From NCBI GenBank assembly GCA_034359265.1, contig CP136898.1:53309501-53373500 (forward strand): 64,000 nt of DNA, read 5' to 3'. This document shows positions 1 through 10,887 of the stretch, piece by piece. The notes under the pieces are model-generated. The model searched no databases. It was not told the DNA's origin and worked only from the letters and a program-made list of their open reading frames with translations. The DNA is from Canna indica. Its lineage: Eukaryota > Streptophyta > Magnoliopsida > Zingiberales > Cannaceae. Position numbers and translations under genes: made by a program. How positions within the stretch are numbered: position 1 is the stretch's first letter; every line of letters begins with the position of its first letter.

Positions 1-37
1 TGTCAGCAGTCTTATTTTCCACTATTGAAATGCCTTC
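1..37 (-). CDS. host gene exon 4 (partial, runs off window)
   Basis: On the minus strand an AG acceptor (positions 39-38) is followed by an open phase-0 stretch reading EGISIVENKTAD before the window ends. Phase and spacing fit exon 3 (1116-1235), which ends in phase 0. Only 12 codons are visible, so this call rests on continuity with the three upstream exons. The intron between them (38-1115) contains a foldback repeat. Confidence 0.6.
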
Positions 38-112
38 CTGCATGTCAGAATTAACTTGAGAAGAGATCTTAAGTATAAGATCAATATATATTTCTAGCAG
101 CCGTTGATGACA

Positions 113-164
113 TTGTGTGTGTGTGTGTGTGTGTGTGTGTTGGGGGTGGGGGTGGGGGTGGGAG
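113..164. repeat. (TG)n then (GGGGGT)n simple repeat
   Basis: About 14 TG dinucleotides are followed by three GGGGGTG-type units. It lies in intron 3 of the host gene, directly outside the foldback element. Confidence 0.95.
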
Positions 165-991
165 AATGTGCGGATTTGATTTTATAAATTTTTAATTGTT
201 TGAATTTTAATTTTATAAGTTTTATTTTGATATTTTCGGTTTTATAAGTTTGCTCTGTAGTATAAATTTGGTCCTATCCGTGACAGTCTGTTAACTCTCC
301 GCCAATGTGGACTAACGTCGTTCATACACGTTGATATATTTGGTCATATAAGTTTTATTTTAAAATTTTCATTCCTATATCTTTGTCCCGTAGAACAGAT
401 TTAATCCTATATGTTTGCCCTGTAGTACAGATTTAGTCCTACCCGCGACGGTCCATTAACTCTTCGTCCACTAAAAAATAAACGACATTGTGTCCATGTT
501 GACGGGGTTAATAGACCGTCGTGGATAGGACCAAATCTATATGACAGACCGGATAGATTTGAGCTGTAACATAGATTTGCTTCGTAACATATATAAGTTT
601 GCTTCGTAATATAGATTTGGTCATATTCATGACGATCCATTAACTCCGTCAATATGAACATAACGCCGTTTATTTTTTCGTGAACAAATAGTTAACGGAC
701 CATCACGGATATGATCAAATTTGTGCTATGAGGTAAATATGTTGGACCAAATTTGTGCTACGGGGCAAATATATAAGACCAAATTTGTGCTACGGGACAA
801 ACATATAGGACTGAAAATTTCGAAATAAAATTTATAGGACCAAATATGTCAACGTGTATGAACGGCGTTAGTTCACGTTGACAGAGAGTTAACGGATTGT
901 CACGGATAGGACCAAATATGTACTACATAACAAACTTATAAGATCAAAAATATCAAAATAAAATTTATAGGACCAAATATGCACTTCTCCT
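160..991. mobile_element. foldback / long-inverted-repeat non-coding element
   Basis: The left part (160-about 480) and the right part (about 640-991) are diverged reverse complements. The outer ends read ggagaatgtgc and gcacttctcc. Inside, a motif of the type 'ggaccaaat...tacggggcaaa...atag' recurs in both orientations. There is no coding capacity. The structure is that of a foldback or Mutator-like MITE with very long inverted repeats. I could not define a clean target duplication, so the superfamily is unassigned. It lies wholly within intron 3 of the host gene. Confidence 0.6.
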
Positions 992-1115
992 TCTTTTTTT
1001 TCTTTTAAGTTATAATTTATTTTTTTTTATATTGTTTATACTGTTAATGAAGTTATAATTTGCCAGTAGTATAATGTTTAAGTATTTGAAAGCAAGAAGT
1101 TCCAAGGCAACATAC

Positions 1116-1235
1116 TTCAAAGGCATTTTTTATTGTACCACCAAATTCCTTCAAAGAAGAAGCGATTGCTTCCTTTTGAAATGGAGGATTGTCCGTTTTC
1201 CAGTATTCCTGATCAGCTGACCTTTTGGATTGGAC
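1116..1235 (-). CDS. host gene exon 3
   Basis: A 120-bp (40-codon) minus-strand exon. The acceptor reads gaatgcag then gtccaa, and the donor is gaa then gtatgt. It is open and in phase 0 at both ends. It encodes VQSKRSADQEYWKTDN followed by PPFQKEAIASSLKEFGGT and IKNAFE, a polar segment turning into an amphipathic helix-like stretch. Base composition is richer than the surrounding AT-rich intron. The phase matches exons 2 and 4. The product is unrecognised. Confidence 0.65.
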
Positions 1236-1583
1236 CTGCATTCAGCACGAAGATCCATACTTAAAATTCATGAAATAGACACTTGGAGAAACGGATTCGA
1301 GATTAGTAATTTTATTAGATCACTAAGCAAGGTGGGCAATTACTGAAGATAAGAGCATATATATATATATTAATATAAACTGATCATCGCTCTGAAAGAT
1401 GCAAATTCAGTACAAATAACAAACAAATGCTAATTTGCTAATTTAACAGCATATTCATTAGTTTGAGGTACTATCCAACTTTCTTCTATGGATATATTTC
1501 TACAACTATTACGCATGAAAAGGAGAAATTAGTAAAGCCGATATCACTGAAACAATGCACGATCGATGTCAAAGAAATGTAAC
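1236..1583 (-). other. host gene intron 2
   Basis: This 348-bp AT-rich stretch lies between two phase-0 exons, with GT (1583-1582) and AG (1237-1236) borders on the minus strand. A short (TA)n tract sits near 1358-1370. No other feature is seen. Confidence 0.6.
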
Positions 1584-1754
1584 CTGATCATCGGCTGAAT
1601 AAAACTTCTGGGAATTGCTACTGCCACGGTCTTCAAAATGCTGAGTAGCTTTATCATCTTCAAGAATAGCTTTAGCTTTCTTAGCCAAAACCTCCCAAAA
1701 TCCATGTATGGGGAGTGGACCTTTCGTTGAAGAATATTCGTAGACATTTGAACC
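1584..1754 (-). CDS. host gene exon 2
   Basis: A 171-bp (57-codon) minus-strand exon. The acceptor is ggatgtag (AG at 1756-1755) and the donor is gatcag then gttaca. It encodes a hydrophilic segment beginning GSNVYEYSSTKGPLPIHGFW and continuing with EVLAKKAKAILEDDK. The HGFWEVLAKKAKAILED core looks like a conserved helix with Trp and Leu anchors. It joins exon 1 (ending FHKQ) in phase 0. I do not recognise the family. The splice structure and the absence of stops over four exons argue for a real gene. Confidence 0.65.
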
Positions 1755-2184
1755 CTACATCCAATTAGGCTCAACATTTCATGGATAGGTGCATAAATTT
1801 TTGTCTCACACAAAGAATGAATCAACTTGATCCAACAAAAAGAGAAAAATGCAACCAAGTTGCATATACATGCATTATGAAATGAAGTGGTACACCAATA
1901 GAAGGACATATAAACTCAAATTTGATTTTAGGCAGGTAAAAATAAATATATCCGAAGTTGACCTCTGCTCTGGTAGAGTTTCACAAACAAATGCGAAAAA
2001 AATATGTCTATTTTGTATTAAGAAGTTCATGGAGATTGTCATGCTAGTCAGAGCTACATGATTGAACAAAAAACTAATGATATAAAATTGAGTATATATC
2101 TTTGGGATTCTGCTAAAGAGAGAAACAGAAATAGAATGCAACTTGTATTAGCTAGCAAGGTGGAAGAAAGTTACAAAAAGAATA

Positions 2185-2192
2185 CATCAAGA
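2185..2192. repeat. 8-bp target-site duplication of hAT (left copy)
   Basis: catcaaga immediately precedes the terminal catggttt. The identical octamer follows the right end at 6182-6189. Eight base pairs is the duplication length of the hAT superfamily. Confidence 0.92.
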
Positions 2193-2209
2193 CATGGTTT
2201 CAAATCTCG

Positions 2210-2515
2210 TACCGTACCGGGCGGTATGCCCGATATTTACCGGTTTTTGAAAAAACCGGTATACGAGATACCCGGTATGGGTAAATACTGGGTATCTCGG
2301 TAAATACCGCCCGGTATGCCCGGTATTTATTAAATACCGGGCGGTATTTGCTATCATACCGGGCTATACCGCTCGGTATGATATTTTGCACTGTAGCAAA
2401 ATATGTATACTTTAGGAATACCGGTACACCGATAAATACCGGCCGGTATTTAGCAAATACCGGGCGGTAAGAGCTATGATACCGGGCGGTATCGCCTGGT
2501 ATCACCCGGTATCAC
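2210..2515. repeat. hAT left subterminal palindrome array
   Basis: Repeated short palindromes of the type cggtatttaccg, taccgggcggta and ggtaccgg recur every 10-25 bp. A related but sparser array is at 6068-6165. This pattern is typical of the subterminal transposase-binding regions of hAT elements. Function is inferred. Confidence 0.75.
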
Positions 2516-2787
2516 CCAACGTCCCAACCCAACGGCTCTTTTTAAGAGCCGTTGGGCTGCTACAGTGCCGACAGCCAGCACTGTAGCACCGACAGCCAAA
2601 AACGGCTCTTAGGGTGTTTTTGGTCATTTTTGGATGTTTTGGTGGCTATATATAGCCCCCAAAACACCTCTTTTACTCTCACTCATCCCTTCTACTCATC
2701 TAAACTCTCTAAACTCTCAATCTTTCTCAATCTCTCTCTCTCTCTACTAGTCTACTTTCTTAATTTCTACGTCGAAATTCTGCTCAA

Positions 2788-5700
2788 ATGGCGCCGAAAT
2801 CTCAAGTCGACCCCGCATGGCAACACGGTGTTCGGTTGGAGAAGGCTAACCACTGGAAATGCATCCACTGTAATATGATTTCTCGTGGTGGAGGTGTCAC
2901 TCAATTAAAGGCACACTTGGCCGGAACATCCAGCGACGTCATCAAATGCACCCAAGCATCGCCGGAAGTCCGACAAATGTTTAAAGATATGCTCACCAAC
3001 AAGAAGGAGCAACGTCTTAAGAATGCAGCTCAACAAGCCAAGTTCGACCGACGAGCTACCCAAGATGTCAGCGGTGGCCATTATGAGGCTCGAGGTGGCG
3101 ATAACGACGAGGATCCGGAACTTGAAGCCGGCATCCGAGCTTCATTGGAGCATGCTGAATTCGAACGAGAACGGATGTATTATCACGGATCTTAATTCGA
3201 ATATGGCGGCGGCAGTGGCAGCGGTGGCATAAGCAGCGTCGGCTCAACTTCGGCTGCCGGAGCAATGGACCGAAGCGGTCCAATTCCCTCCGGTCCTTAT
3301 ATTGGTCGGAGTTCTAGCATGAGAGGACCTCAAACTCAAAGCAGAGGAAGCAGCAGAGGAGGCCTTCGTGGATTCTTCACAAACCTCGGAGCAAATGGTA
3401 GGAAAACTAATATTAATGTTTCTGATCTTGATCCCAGGGCATTTCCTCCTCCATCGGCAAAGCAACAACGCATAGACGATATGTATGGCAAGTCGAAGAA
3501 GTGGGAGTTGAGGAGAGCCATCTCCAAATGGTTCCATTTCAGCCGAATTCCCGCAAATGCAGCCAACAACCCATACTACCGAACCATGGTGTCTACCATC
3601 CAAAAGGTAGGCCCAGGTATTGCCCCTCCAACTCCCTATGAAATTTCAGGTCCTTACCTAGAAGCGGAGGTCGAAGAAATAAAAACCTGGATCGATGGAA
3701 TCAAGCGACAATGGGGGGAGTACGGATGCAGTTTGATGTGCGATAGCTGGACCGGGCCAACCCGAATGAGCATCATCAACTTCCTCGTCTATTGCAACCG
3801 GAGAGTTGTTTATCACAAGTCGGTGAACTCGTCCGATGAAATCCATGACGCTTACTACATCTCGAAGCTGATGACGGAGGTGATCTAGGAGATTGGACCT
3901 CAGAACCTTGTTCAAGTTATAACCAACAACGGAGCCAATTTCAAAAAGGCAGGTGAGATAATTGAACAAGATTATCCTCACATATGTTGGACTCCATGTG
4001 CAGCCCATTGTGTAGACCTAATGATGAAAGATATCGGTGATATACTGATGGTGAAGTTGACGGTAAAGAAGGCGCAACAAATTACCCGCTTCATCTACAA
4101 CCATACATGGGTACACGCCCTAATAAAAAAATTTACAGAAGGTAATTTATTAATTTTAAAGTAATTTCTAATATTTATTTATTAATTAGTTTATCATAAA
4201 TATTTACTAATGATAATTTCATATTTTAGGTGAAATTCTTCGACCGGGAGCGACTCGTTTTGCAACCACCTTCATCGCATTAAGGTCACTCCAACAAAAA
4301 AAGGCGGCCCTTAGAACCATGTTTACAAGTGAGGAATGGACTTTATCAAGATATGCTGGAAAAACCGATGGAAAACAAACAGAGAAGTTCATCCTCAACA
4401 CGTATTTCTGGGATTGCATCGCAGAAATAGTCGTCGCCGTAGAACCTTTGTACAAGGTTCTACGACAGATGGATATGGAAAAGATGCCTCAAATGAGTCA
4501 TCTTTACCACTACATCCACCAAACACAAGAAGAAATCAAGAGGGTTATGATTTCTCTTGCCAAGTATGAACCATTCATCAAAATTATCTCCGAGAGATGG
4601 GATAATCAAATGAGCCGTGACATACACATCGCAGGTATTTTTTATTTAATATTCAAAAATTATTTAAATTTAATTCATTATGCTTAATTACTTATTCATT
4701 ATGCTTAATTTTTTATAGGGTATTATTTAAATCCTTCATACCAATATCGGTATAATCTTGGAATGGTCGATAGTTTGTTATATCCCCTCCGCAAGGTCAT
4801 ACAACGAATGTCGGGATCCAACCAAGAAGCGGCACAAGCTCTCAATGAATTAAAATGGTTCCGCGATGCAACTGGCAATTTCGGAGATTCATTTGCAATC
4901 TCCATCTGAGATACTATGGATCCAGGTAGATAGATTTTCTTTGTCAATTTATTTATCAAAGATAAAATCTCGTTACTAATATTAATTTTAAATTTGCTGC
5001 AGTCGAATGGTGGTTGCAATTTGGAAACGAATCTCTAACTCTTCGAAAGATTGCAACACGCATCCTCTCGCAAACCACATCATCAAGGCAATGCAGACCC
5101 AATAATTGATTGGTGGAGTGCAATGGAGACTGACTCGCCTCTTCTTGATGAACCTCAACCAGGCGAACCACCTCGGCCTTCACCAATTATATCTGATGCT
5201 ATTGAGTCCGAGAGTCAACCAGAAGACACGTACAGTCAAGTTCTTGAGAGGGACATGAACTTTGCTCCCTTGGACTCTCAACGAGTTCGACGAGTAAGAC
5301 GACGATCCACGTCCGACTCTCCACCTTCACAATTAAAGGGAAAGAAGAAGACACCTTCACCTTCACCTTCAAAGGCAAAAGGCAAAGGCAAAGGAAAAGG
5401 GAAACGACCAATTGATCATTTGGACGTGATTGCAGAAGCGGAAGAGGACGAAGAAGACGAGCCCTCGGTTCATAGCAGTAGCAGCACAGAAGACGGAGGA
5501 GATGATGATGGAGCTGGGGAAGAAGACATTGTCGTACCATCAACACTAGCACCTACTGATCTGTGGACGAATGAGCAATACTTCGACCACTCCACCCAAG
5601 ATCAGGATCACGGTGCTAGAACCAGACAAACAACTCGGGTGTACGAGAAGAAAGGCCGGCGTCGAGGAGGTGGACCGACAGCTTTGCAAGATTACCACCA

Positions 5701-5959
5701 CGATATGATGAGTAGCTTGCAAGAAGTTTCCGAATCAACCCACTCCGTATCAAGTACCTACTCAACTGATGATACAGGGACTAGTTCTTGGACGGTCAAC
5801 AAAGAAACACTGATGGGTATGTGGTATAATGGATACCAAGACATGATGACATGGGATCATTTTCAGATATGGGCATTGCAGACTTACGGTGTTGACCTTA
5901 GTCGTGTATGTCTCCAAGATATGTACGAGTACGATGGACGTCATTCGTCCGCATTTTAA
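2788..5959 (+). pseudogene. hAT transposase pseudogene (BED finger, DUF659, hAT C-terminal remnant)
   Basis: The start is ATG at 2788. The first approximately 60 codons form a BED-type zinc finger (WKCIHCNMISRGGG...LKAHLAG). The DUF659/RNase H-like region spans about 3650-4140 (CSLMCDSWTGPTRMSIINF, then ICWTPCAAHCVDLM). Inferred introns are 4142-4229, 4635-4718 and 4926-5002, each GT-AG and frame-preserving. The start of the C-terminal dimerisation domain (EWWLQFGNESLTLRKIATRI) follows at about 5005. Three in-frame stops occur: TAA 3193, TAG 3886 and TGA 4907. Just after 5085 a deletion removes most of the dimerisation domain and shifts frame. A basic/acidic, Ser-rich tail then stays open to 5959. 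It encodes no functional transposase. Confidence 0.85.
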
Positions 5960-6181
5960 ACATTGTATTCATGTATTTGATATTTGGATATGAAATTTAA
6001 GTATTTCTTGATCAATCATGGGTTATTGGAGTTATTTTTAGCACAAAATCAAAAAAAAAAAAAGGCTCGGTATGCCATTTACGTACCGGACCGTACCGTG
6101 TGTCGGTACGGTACGGTACCGGTACGTACCGGTACCGGTCATCCACCGAGATGATGACTGGTATCGGTATTTTAAACCATG

Positions 6182-6189
6182 CATCAAGA
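6182..6189. repeat. 8-bp target-site duplication of hAT (right copy)
   Basis: catcaaga directly follows the terminal aaaccatg and is identical to 2185-2192. Confidence 0.92.
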
Positions 6190-6354
6190 TACGTAGTCAC
6201 ATCAGCCTGTTATATAAACTGCATCAACTAAAAGAAACTATTTTTAGTTGCATCAACTAAACAAAATTATTTTAGTTCATCTAGTTATTATTATTATCAA
6301 CTAATTGCAAAAAATCCAAACCAAGATAGTTTGTAATATTGATTGCAAGTAAAC
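6190..6354. other. unassigned AT-rich spacer
   Basis: No reading frame or repeat boundary is recognised. Repeated 'catcaacta' motifs occur at 6224-6260. It is probably host intron or the decayed edge of the neighbouring copia remnant. Confidence 0.4.
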
Positions 6355-6712
6355 AATCTCCAAATGCCACGTGTGTCATCAGTTCTTTATTAATTCTAAT
6401 ACTACCCCTTAATAAAGACACTTTAGGTCCCCAGCAAGTCTCGAAAATATAAAACTTGTCTAAAGGGAGCGCCTTCGTGAAGACATCATCAACTTGATCT
6501 TCTGAGCAGCAAAACTCTAATTTGATTAGATTATCATGTATCAGATCCCTGATAAAATGATGTTTAATATCAGCATGTCTAGTCCGAGCATGGGATTAAG
6601 ATTGAGGTTTGAGCTATCGAGATTGCCGATAGGTTGTCAGAAAATATTGTAGTTGTAGCCTCGATATTAATACCAAAATCAGTGAGTATCCTTTGTGCCC
6701 AAACGGATCTCT
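6355..6712 (-). pseudogene. Ty1/copia RT/RNase H C-terminal remnant
   Basis: On the minus strand the translation shows the end of a copia polyprotein. An RNase H segment (WAQRILTDFG, then FSDNLSAI) is followed by ADIKHHFIRDLI-like and EDQVDDVFTKALPLDKF-like motifs, typical of the last RNase H block of copia. Frameshifts interrupt it and both ends are lost. It abuts the truncated LINE at about 6712. No LTR for it is recognisable. Confidence 0.7.
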
Positions 6713-8214
6713 CATTTTAGAATTCAAGATAGCGGCCCAGAGCTAATTTGAATTTTGTCGAAGTTTCCAAAGCCAGAAACCCAACCTAGCCACGTTGTGC
6801 GTCACTAGGCACAGGAATCCAAGTCCCCCATCTTCTATTTTTCTTAAAAGTATGTCCTAGTTAACAAGGCATTTTCCCTTGATAGAAGCCTCCATGTCAT
6901 CCGCCCAGAAAAATTTCCTCCTTCTGTTTTCTATAAGCCTTAGAACTCACTTGGGAGCTTCAAAGATAGAGAGAAAGTATGATCCTTGGCTTGATAGGAC
7001 ATTGTTGATCAAAGTATGTCTACCCGCACGAGAAAGTAAAGAACCTTGTCAAGAAGCCAAAACTTTATCGAATTTTGAGACAACTCTGTTCCAATCCTCT
7101 TTATGTAGGGTACCCAAGTGTAGTGTAAAGCCCAAGTATTCAATTGGGAAGGATGCAGCCTCGCACCCGAGGATATTTGCCAATGATGGCGCAGGAGGAG
7201 AGTGGGGATTACTTGCCAGATGGAGCAGCCTAGTTTTGGAGATATTGATTTTCAGGCCCGAACTCAGTTCAAAATATTTCATGAACAATCTGAAATTGGA
7301 GATAGCCACCTAGGAAGCTTCACATAATACCACAAGATCATCAGCGAAGGCTATGTGACTGATTCCCCTGGGATGAGGTCTGAGAGAGCCCCATTCATGA
7401 AACCCAAACAACATGAACTTTGTATTAGGTTAGATAGGAAGTCCATAATACGATTAAAGAGAAGAGGTGAGAGGGTATTGCCTTACCTCAACCCCCATTT
7501 GTGATCAAAAGTTTGCCTGGCCTATGCTCCCTTTAATGTGTTGTTGATTCTTTTAATGTGCTAAAGGTGTCCGAGGATATCATTAAGTAGCCGAGTTAAA
7601 GTAGAACCTAACTCAGTCCAATAATTTTTGAAGAACTCATTCTGAATACCATTTGGCCTAGGGGATTTGTGGTTTTTGAGTTGAAAAATAAACCCCGTAA
7701 CTTTCTCCAATGTGAATGAACATGTAAGATGTTGTAGAGACGAACCATCAAGATTACAGAGTTCATGCCACTTGACGTCGAGAAGGGTCCGCCAGAAAGA
7801 ACCAAGAAGTTGAATATACAAGTCCCAGAAACGACTTGCAATTTAGGCTTGGTTAGAGATAATATCAGTCTCCACATGACTATTAGAAATCCTTCTTCTT
7901 ATAGTTGCACAAAGGTGAAAATATCTTGTATTTCTATCTCTCTCCTTTACCCATCTCTTCTTAGCTCTCTGCCTCCAATGAAGATCCTCCGCCAAACAAA
8001 GTTTATCAAGATCATATTTAAGCTGGCGAAAGGTAGAAATTTCCTCAGGAGATAAGCTTTGAGTACCTGCCATGGAAGAAAGTATAGCGACCTTATCCTC
8101 CATGTCTTTCCTTATCAGATTAAGATTTCTTTCTTTGATCTTTGACCAGCTTAGCAAAGATGGGCGTAACTTCTTCCATACGGATAACCAGGACGATAAA
8201 AGATTACCGTGCTA
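6712..8214 (-). pseudogene. LINE (L1-like) ORF2 reverse transcriptase remnant
   Basis: Read from 8214 downward, the order is that of a plant L1 ORF2 lacking the endonuclease. The pre-RT linker (WRQRAKKRWVKERDRNTRYFH, about 8030-7970) comes first. The first RT block (KSPRPNGIQNEFFKNYW, about 7670-7620) follows, then the catalytic block with FADDLVVLCEA (about 7350-7320) and the YLGFTLHLG thumb region (about 7140). A LINE-type connector ends at about 6720. Several stops and frameshifts are present. The 3' end and poly(A) are missing, since it runs straight into a copia remnant. Confidence 0.82.
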
Positions 8215-8814
8215 AAGCAAAGAATCCAGAACCTGAATAAGACCATGGGAAATAATCTCACGAAAATCGTGAACCTGGAACACTGAAGCTCCATTCTGAA
8301 GGCCTTGTGTCATTGAACAACGCTCGTCTCGGGTAACATGTGGGTGTCGCTGTGCAACACCCAAGAGATGAGTACTTCCTTGGCTGCACCACACTAGAAT
8401 ATTGCCTCCACCATCGCCTTGTACGGCTCTGCCTCAGCAAGAGCATCGAGCCAATTAATCACTGCTTTAACTTGCCCCAACAAGGTCATGGTATCCACCA
8501 CCGAGTCCATCTCAACAAGCCAAGACTTACATTGATTGTTGCTTCCACTCGCCCCCGTAGGGTTATGGTACCCACCAACGAGTCCATCTCAACGAGCCAA
8601 GTCTTACGCCGCGCCCTCGGATCACGACTTTAGGGATTTGTTCTAATCCAGCCATGACGTCCGCCAACTCTTCGCACTAAGAGCATTACTGCCACACCAC
8701 AGTTGTTCTTCACTAGTGCTTGGTTCGGACGTGCCAATCTTGCGTTTTAAGAGTCATCTTCTCTGCGCACAAATCTTGCATCTTAGAGACCATCTTGCCT
8801 TGCCCACCAACCTT

Positions 8815-9170
8815 ACGACTTAGGGGACATCAGCCCTGCACACCAACTTGGCGTCTCACGAGCAATCTGGTCTGCGCAGCGTCTTAGGGGTCATCAGCCC
8901 TGTGCATAAACTTGGCGACTCACGAGCCATCTACTCTGCATTGCATCTTAGGGGTCATTAGCATTGCGCACAAACTTGGTGACTCACGAGCCATCTTCTC
9001 TACGCTGCGCCTTAGGGGTCATACGCCATGCGCACAAACTTGGCGACTCACGAGTCATCGGCTCTGCACTGCATCTTAGGAGACATCCGTCCTGCGCACA
9101 ATCCTTGGCGACTCACGAGCCATCGGCTTTGCACTGCGTCTTAGGGGACATCACCCAACGCACCATCCTC
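8815..9170. repeat. 64-bp tandem repeat array in retroelement leader
   Basis: About five to six diverged copies of a unit with cttaggggtcat, then gcgcacaaacttggcgact, then cacgagccatc. The spacing between successive cttagggg motifs is about 64 bp. Degenerate half-units extend to about 9330. Confidence 0.8.
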
Positions 9171-9499
9171 GCGTCTTATGAGAGAGTCTATTATGCGCAC
9201 AATGTGCATCTTACTAGAGATCTGCTATACGCAAGACTTTGCGTCTTATGAGAGAGTCTGCTCTGCGCACCACTTTGTGTCTTATGAGAGATCTGCTCTA
9301 CGCACACGACTTAACAGACATCTGCTCTGCATGCAAAAGTCACGGTCTTCGCATCGATCATTGAATACTTGCCTCCTCGAATACCATAGTCGAAATGTCC
9401 ATCGACTGGTTTCACTACATCAGCACCTCAAGCACCATAGACGGAATGCATGTCGACTATATCCGCATCGAGGGCTTCCCCACTTGGAGGCATGCAATT

Positions 9500-9516
9500 C
9501 TTGCTTTGATACCAAT
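9500..9516 (-). promoter_or_regulatory. primer-binding site (tRNA-Met type)
   Basis: The minus strand reads tggtatcaaagca directly after the LTR end. This is the plant initiator-Met PBS pattern (TGGTATCA.AGC), so the adjacent 9517-10230 segment is a 5' LTR transcribed on the minus strand. Confidence 0.75.
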
Positions 9517-10230
9517 TGTCATGGGCTAATTGTTTTATGCGGAAGAATCTGTGCGGCACCCTTGTATCCCGTGCAAGGGATAAACCTATCATCCTGAATC
9601 CATCCCGAATTGGACTTTCCGACTTAACATCGTGGGGGATGCATTGGTCCACGTACCAACCTCGCGCTCCATATCCGCGCCCCCAAAAAACCATTTTGGC
9701 CAAATGGTATTGAAGGCATAAAGTAAAACAACAATTACATGACTATGGATGCAAGAAAATATAAAACCAGGTGTAGGACGAGCTCCGCAAGTTATCTTAA
9801 GCGAAGATCAACTGGTCGCACACCCATTTGGGCAGCTCATTCATCTCCGCCCAAGGCAACCGCTTTGTTTGCTAATGCTCTCCTACATTACATAAGACCT
9901 CTAACCCCCAAGTGCCATCGCCAAGGTTCCCAAAAGCACGAGGAGCATGACAAAATTGTGGCCATGCAAGATGGTGATTTTCCATGGCCACGGCCATGAC
10001 GAATGCAGGAAAACTGCTCCGCTTAGCCGTAGCGCACGCACCAAGCGCCGAATGACCTCAAAATGCATCCAACTCGTATTGTGGGCCCTCGGGGATCGTA
10101 CAAGAGATTTTACAAGTACAAACTATAATGAAAGTCAAAACTACATGGATGTGAAAATATATTTATAAACATGTAGGGAATATTCCGCCATGATTCATCG
10201 TTGCTCGGGCACATCGAAAAGTCCCTAACA
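9517..10230 (-). repeat. 5' LTR of decayed retrotransposon
   Basis: A 714-bp segment beginning tgtcatggg and ending cctaaca on the plus strand, so TG...CA in its own orientation, with the PBS immediately inside. It sits in LINE sequence: ORF1 to the right and ORF2 to the left. No clean 5-bp duplication could be matched. Confidence 0.72.
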
Positions 10231-10887
10231 CCACGGAGAGAGCAGAGCACCATGTGGTGAGCCAGTCCCAAACTACGTTTGAAACCCTGACTTCCTATTG
10301 GAGCCTAGAAAAAACAAAATAGCATCTTCCCTTCCATTTGTCAGGAAGCGAAGAAGTTGAGGCTCCCTGCGCAGGCAACACACAAGTAGCCCCGGAACCT
10401 CCAACAGAAGCACTAACAGGAGAGAGGACCTCACTGGCCGAAACCACACCTCGAGGTTAGGTTGCATCTAGCCTCACATGTAAATGACGGCGCAACGTTG
10501 AGCCAAATACGTTGCGCGGGAAACGTGGAAGCCGAGTTCGGGAGCAAGACTTGCACATGAAACACTTCGATAGAACTCGGGTAAGAGGAATGTAGGGAGT
10601 TGGAGACCTGCGAAGAAGGAGCCGGCGAGGGAACGCGGAAAGGAGAGGTCGGGAATGCGAATGGAGTGCCTAGAGACATCGCCATCAGTGGAACAACGAC
10701 AAGAGGAGTAGTAGCCTGAACAGAAGCCGACTGCGACTCAGGAGATGAACTAGGCGGGGAAGAGGTGCAAGATTGGTGACAGATGAAGGAGCTACACCAC
10801 CGGCTTATATGGCCAACACGGCGGCATAAAAAATGAGGAGGAGAGCGGCAATGCGCTGCCACAGGCCCAGAACCCAGGCAGCAAAAG
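10231..10887 (-). pseudogene. LINE ORF1 (gag-like, paired zinc knuckles), middle/C-terminal part
   Basis: Read from 10887 downward, two degenerate CCHC knuckles appear (CCLGSGPVAAHC, then CRRVGHISRWC), as in ORF1 of plant L1 LINEs. A Pro/Ser-rich open stretch follows. The N-terminal part of the same ORF is at about 17668-17860, separated by the LTR plus CACTA-A insertion. An LTR element on the other side separates it from ORF2. There is no intact ORF1. Confidence 0.65.

Larger units (their letters stand above)
2193..6181 (+). mobile_element. hAT transposon, structurally complete, transposase broken
   Basis: The 3989-bp element is bounded by short terminal inverted repeats (catggtttcaaat at the left, attttaaaccatg at the right) and an exact 8-bp duplication. 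Subterminal zones are crowded with ccggta/taccgg palindromes: 2208-2515 at the left and 6068-6165 at the right. These are probable transposase-binding repeats. The body carries one plus-strand transposase gene with a BED finger, a DUF659-like region and a hAT dimerisation remnant. The intact ends suggest it could have moved in trans before decay. Confidence 0.9.
8215..9516 (-). mobile_element. internal region of a decayed LTR retrotransposon
   Basis: This lies downstream (minus strand) of the primer-binding site next to the LTR at 9517-10230. It holds a leader with 64-bp tandem repeats and then GC-rich sequence with only short, broken frames. A gag-like start near 8660 cannot be confirmed. 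No pol motifs and no second LTR are seen, so the left part is deleted. The left junction with LINE sequence is placed at about 8215. Confidence 0.55.

Noticed and set aside
5199..5552. Leu/Pro-rich minus-strand frame opposite the hAT tail
   Set aside because: Antisense of the acidic/basic hAT C-terminal coding sequence; no independent signal.
10273..10467. Hydrophobic minus-strand frame resembling a membrane protein
   Set aside because: It lies in decayed LINE ORF1 between the zinc knuckles and the LTR; an out-of-frame reading.
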